A stretch of DNA of 7,697 nt from an uncultured Oscillospiraceae bacterium (lineage in GTDB: Bacteria > Bacillota > Clostridia > Oscillospirales > Oscillospiraceae). Positions 5,597 to 7,697 of the stretch are shown piece after piece. The notes under the pieces were generated by a model. That model was not told the origin of the DNA and did no database searches. It was given only the letters and a program-made list of their open reading frames with translations. Location: positions 1 through 7,697 of the forward strand of contig CAAEDD010000031.1 in NCBI GenBank assembly GCA_900754515.1, in the 5' to 3' direction. The translations under genes and the position numbers were made by a program. How positions within the stretch are numbered: the first letter of the stretch is position 1; the number at the start of each line of letters is the position of its first letter.

Positions 5597-6643
5597 ATGA
5601 ACATAAGTTATTTTCTCGGCGCCAATACCCGCAGCGGTTTCTATTCTCTTTACGATGGCTTCCCCTCCGGAGAGGATACCTTCCTGCACATTATCAAGGG
5701 CGGCCCCGGCAATGGGAAATCCCGTTTCATGCGCCGCATAGGCGCAGCAGCGGAGAGCCACGGTCTGGACGTGGAGTATGTCCTCTGCTCCGGGGACCCG
5801 GATTCCCTGGATGGCGTATATATTCCCGCCCTGCACTCCGCCTGGTGTGACGGTACTGCCCCTCATATCACTGAACCCCGTGTCTTTGCCGTTACCGATG
5901 ATTATGTAAACCTTGGTTGTTTCTGCCGCCTGCCGCTTAACCCTGATGACGCCAAACGTATCTCCGCTTTGAACCGGGACTATAAGGTTCTTTACCAAAA
6001 GGCCTATAATTATCTGTCTGCCGCCGCCAGTATAAGGGACAGCGAAGCCCAGGCGGAGCTGGGTTCTGAGCTGTCTGTCCAGCTTTCCCGACGTCTTGGC
6101 AGAATACTGGATGCCACTCCCAGTACTGCCACTCCGGTGGCAGGCACCCTGCGGCGGTTTTACAGTGCCATAAGCTGCAAAGGTCAGCTGCGATTGACGG
6201 ACAGTATAGCTAAGCTGTGCAGTCATGTCTATGCCTTGCCTGAAAACATAGCGCCTCAGTTCATGGATATTCTGTACCATGAGGCAGAGAGCAGAGCCCT
6301 GCCGGCCGTGATTTCCCCCGACCCGCTGGAGCCCTCCCGGCTTTCCGCCGTGCTGCTTCCCGGTTGTTCCCTGGCCTTTGTGCCTGAGAGCTGGGCGGTT
6401 CCCGGCCAGCAGCCCTTTGACACTGAGGGGCTGGAACTGCCCTCTCCGATTTCTCTGCCGGAACAGTATGCCCCCGCAATGTCTCAGGCAATATTGCTGC
6501 TTTCCCAGGCCAAGTCTCTCCATGACCAGCTGGAAGCCGTTTATAAACCTCATATGGACTTTAAGTCCCTTGATTTGTTCACCCGTTCGCATATCGATTC
6601 CCATATCGAAAAGCCTCTTGCGCAGGATACGGCAAAGCCTTGA
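5597..6643 (+). CDS. PRK06851-type P-loop ATPase with degenerate second domain
   Basis: A soluble 348-residue protein of the uncharacterised tandem P-loop family known to me as PRK06851. Family features: FLGANTRSGFYSLYD (6-20), Walker A GGPGNGKS (35-42), GLDVEYVLCSGDPDSLDG (56-73), and DGTAPH (85-90). A helical, polar stretch (about 115-172) leads to the second half. That half begins with RRFYSAISCKG (186-196) and keeps the repeat-like pattern up to LPGCSLAFV (254-262), but the place of the second Walker A reads ALPENIAPQF (213-222), without glycines, Lys or Ser. In better-known members this second P-loop is usually GxPGTGKS, so nucleotide binding should be confined to the first half. The ATG at 5597 is chosen because GGAGG (5587-5591) precedes it by 5 nt; ATGs at 5576 and 5585 lack such a site. 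No membrane segment. Function is unknown; ATP binding is inferred. Confidence 0.88.
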   Translation: MNISYFLGANTRSGFYSLYDGFPSGEDTFLHIIKGGPGNGKSRFMRRIGAAAESHGLDVEYVLCSGDPDSLDGVYIPALHSAWCDGTAPHITEPRVFAVTDDYVNLGCFCRLPLNPDDAKRISALNRDYKVLYQKAYNYLSAAASIRDSEAQAELGSELSVQLSRRLGRILDATPSTATPVAGTLRRFYSAISCKGQLRLTDSIAKLCSHVYALPENIAPQFMDILYHEAESRALPAVISPDPLEPSRLSAVLLPGCSLAFVPESWAVPGQQPFDTEGLELPSPISLPEQYAPAMSQAILLLSQAKSLHDQLEAVYKPHMDFKSLDLFTRSHIDSHIEKPLAQDTAKP

Positions 6644-6691
6644 AAATTCTGTACTTTCCCAACGGTCGAGGTCTAAAACAGCCGGGAAGTA

Positions 6692-6720
6692 TTGACTTTT
6701 TTCTCTTGGAGACATATCCT
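6692..6720 (+). promoter_or_regulatory. Probable promoter of the XRE-type regulator gene
   Basis: TTGACT (6692-6697, 5 of 6) and TATCCT (6715-6720, 4 of 6) are 17 bp apart in the 123-bp gap after the P-loop gene. Transcription would start near 6727, about 40 nt before the ATG. A bulged inverted repeat at 6652-6660 with 6684-6691, followed by a T-rich stretch at 6697-6703, could weakly terminate the upstream transcript. Confidence 0.6.
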
Positions 6721-6727
6721 CAAACTG

Positions 6728-6739
6728 AACTTGCAAGTT
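6728..6739. promoter_or_regulatory. Perfect 12-bp palindrome, candidate operator
   Basis: AACTTGCAAGTT is identical to its reverse complement. It lies at the predicted transcription start, between the promoter and the AAAAGGAG ribosome binding site (6751-6758) of a gene for an XRE-type DNA-binding protein. Such regulators often bind short palindromes at their own promoters; that this one is bound is inference. Confidence 0.4.
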
Positions 6740-6766
6740 GATATTTCTCCAAAAGGAGTCTTCGCC

Positions 6767-7697
6767 ATGGATAACAAAAAGACCTTCGGAATGTTCATCC
6801 TCCAGCGCCGTCGCGAGCTGGGAATGACTCAGAAGGAATTCGCCTCCCGGCTCTTTGTCACCGAATCCGCCGTCTCCAAGTGGGAGAGAGGCTTGAGCTA
6901 TCCGGATATTACCCTGCTGCAAAACATCTGCGCCGTGCTGGAAGTCTCCGAGCATGAACTGCTCTCCGGCAGTGAAGACACGCGCCAGCGGGATTCCTAC
7001 CGTCTGGCGGAGCGTTACATCCGGCTCTGCCGAAATACCCGCCTCACCCAGTATATATTTTACGGCGGAATACTGCTTATCTGTGCCATAGTGAATCTGG
7101 CAGTCTCTCACCGTCTGGACTGGTTTTTTGTTGTGTTGCCCTGCGTGCTGCTGTGCGCCTCCCTGACTCTGGTGCCCAGCCTCTGCGCTATGAACAGCAG
7201 ATGGGAGCCTTACCGCCGCATCCTTAGTCTGGGCGGTTTTACCTTCTCCCTGGAGCTGCTGCTTTTAAACACCTGCCTGTACTCCGGCGGAAACTGGTTC
7301 GGCTGGGCAGGCATGGGCAGTCTTTTTGCCCTAAGCCTGGTGGCCCTGCCCTTTCTGCTCAGAAGCCCGCTGCTGCCGGAAAAATTCAGCCGCTGCAAGC
7401 TGTCGGTGTACCTGGGCTGTGAAACGCTTATGCTGCTGCTTTTGCTGCTTGTGTGCAGCTTTTACACCGGCGGCACCTGGTTTCCCCTGGCCGCATGTGC
7501 CGTTTTATTTGGTCTGAGTTTCTTTTTCCTGCCGGTTTTCCTTCGGCAGCTGCCTCTGCCTTCGAACCTGAACCGCCGTAAATTCAGCCTGTATATTGGT
7601 ATAGAGACCGGACTGCTCATCTTGCTGCTGCTTGTCTCCTGCCTGTATACCGGCGGCAGCTGGTTTTTTCTCGCCGCCGTGGCCACGGTCTTTGGTC
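6767..7697 (+). CDS. XRE-family HTH protein with C-terminal repeat-built membrane domain, 3' partial
   Basis: The reading frame starts at ATG 6767, 8 nt after AAAAGGAG, and stays open to the window edge (310 residues seen). Residues 10-65 are a typical XRE/HTH_3 domain: LQRRRELGMTQKEFASRL, then VTESAVSKWERGLSYPDI and LEVSEHELLSG. After a short basic linker (72-93) the rest is a series of hydrophobic helices, so the protein should sit in the membrane with its DNA-binding domain in the cytoplasm. The helices form repeats: LYSGGNWF, FYTGGTWF and LYTGGSWF recur exactly 61 residues apart (GG at 174, 235, 296), with a more divergent copy around DWF (118-120). Each unit also begins with a basic stretch and an L/I-G pair (155-156, 216-217, 277-278). 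The likely role is a membrane-tethered transcription factor that responds to something in or outside the membrane; the signal and target genes are unknown. No neighbour in the window is an obvious partner. Confidence 0.9.
   Translation, partial: MDNKKTFGMFILQRRRELGMTQKEFASRLFVTESAVSKWERGLSYPDITLLQNICAVLEVSEHELLSGSEDTRQRDSYRLAERYIRLCRNTRLTQYIFYGGILLICAIVNLAVSHRLDWFFVVLPCVLLCASLTLVPSLCAMNSRWEPYRRILSLGGFTFSLELLLLNTCLYSGGNWFGWAGMGSLFALSLVALPFLLRSPLLPEKFSRCKLSVYLGCETLMLLLLLLVCSFYTGGTWFPLAACAVLFGLSFFFLPVFLRQLPLPSNLNRRKFSLYIGIETGLLILLLLVSCLYTGGSWFFLAAVATVFG
7208..7697 (+). repeat. 183-bp in-gene repeat units encoding the membrane modules
   Basis: Three units are set out by alignment of the encoded protein: 7208-7390, 7391-7573 and 7574 to the edge (incomplete), each 183 bp where complete. 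A divergent earlier unit probably spans about 7034-7207. The nucleotide sequence is best conserved around the codons for YxGGxWF (near 7280, 7463 and 7646, for example CCGGCGG at 7281-7287, CCGGCGG at 7469-7475 and CCGGCGG at 7652-7658), but most of the unit is conserved only at protein level, so the duplication is old. Confidence 0.75.

Noticed and set aside
5378..7111. 577-codon open frame on the minus strand, antisense to the P-loop gene and the start of the XRE-type gene
   Set aside because: Its protein is low-complexity, Gly/Gln/Arg-rich without any recognisable domain, while the opposite strand carries two clear families with good ribosome binding sites. It is a composition effect of GC-rich codons.

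Overview
The window looks like ordinary chromosomal sequence from a Gram-positive, low-to-mid GC Clostridia member, most plausibly an Oscillospiraceae/Lachnospiraceae-type gut anaerobe. The grounds are an SpoVB-type flippase, an FMN-riboswitch-controlled ECF riboflavin transporter, a glycine-riboswitch-controlled AGCS symporter, strong GGAGG-type ribosome binding sites and sigma-A-like promoters. The genus is an inference. There are no RNA genes, insertion sequences, CRISPR arrays or phage genes that I can recognise.

Layout. 1-903 (+) is the C-terminal part of an SpoVB-like membrane flippase, cut by the window edge. It converges on and overlaps by 71 bp the riboflavin transporter subunit ribU (833-1495, -). 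ribU is preceded by an intrinsic terminator, an FMN aptamer and a promoter. That promoter shares its -35 region with a divergent promoter for a SLOG/DUF1273 gene (1776-2276, +), which is broken by one in-frame TAA where the family normally has tyrosine. A small, lower-GC GRAM/PH-like protein follows (2403-2681, +). After it comes a 235-bp non-coding stretch full of inverted repeats (2682-2916).

On the minus strand, a HAD-family phosphatase (2917-3558) lies 76 bp downstream of an AGCS sodium:amino-acid symporter (3635-5005). The symporter has a long leader with a clear promoter, one glycine aptamer and an intrinsic terminator. The riboswitch therefore probably sets glycine uptake, and may also affect the phosphatase by read-through. 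On the plus strand, 5597-6643 encodes a PRK06851-type P-loop protein whose second NTPase half has lost its Walker A motif. 6767 to the window end encodes an XRE-type DNA-binding protein fused to a membrane region built from 61-residue repeats. That gene is open at the right edge.

How the parts relate. The recurring theme is membrane transport under RNA control: riboflavin import under FMN, amino-acid import under glycine. In both leaders I can trace mutually exclusive pairings that would produce premature termination when ligand is bound. I do not see a convincing new multi-gene system. The parts most worth following up are the repeat-built membrane regulator, the P-loop protein with a dead second half, the hairpin-rich intergenic region at 2737-2905, and the single nonsense codon in the SLOG gene.
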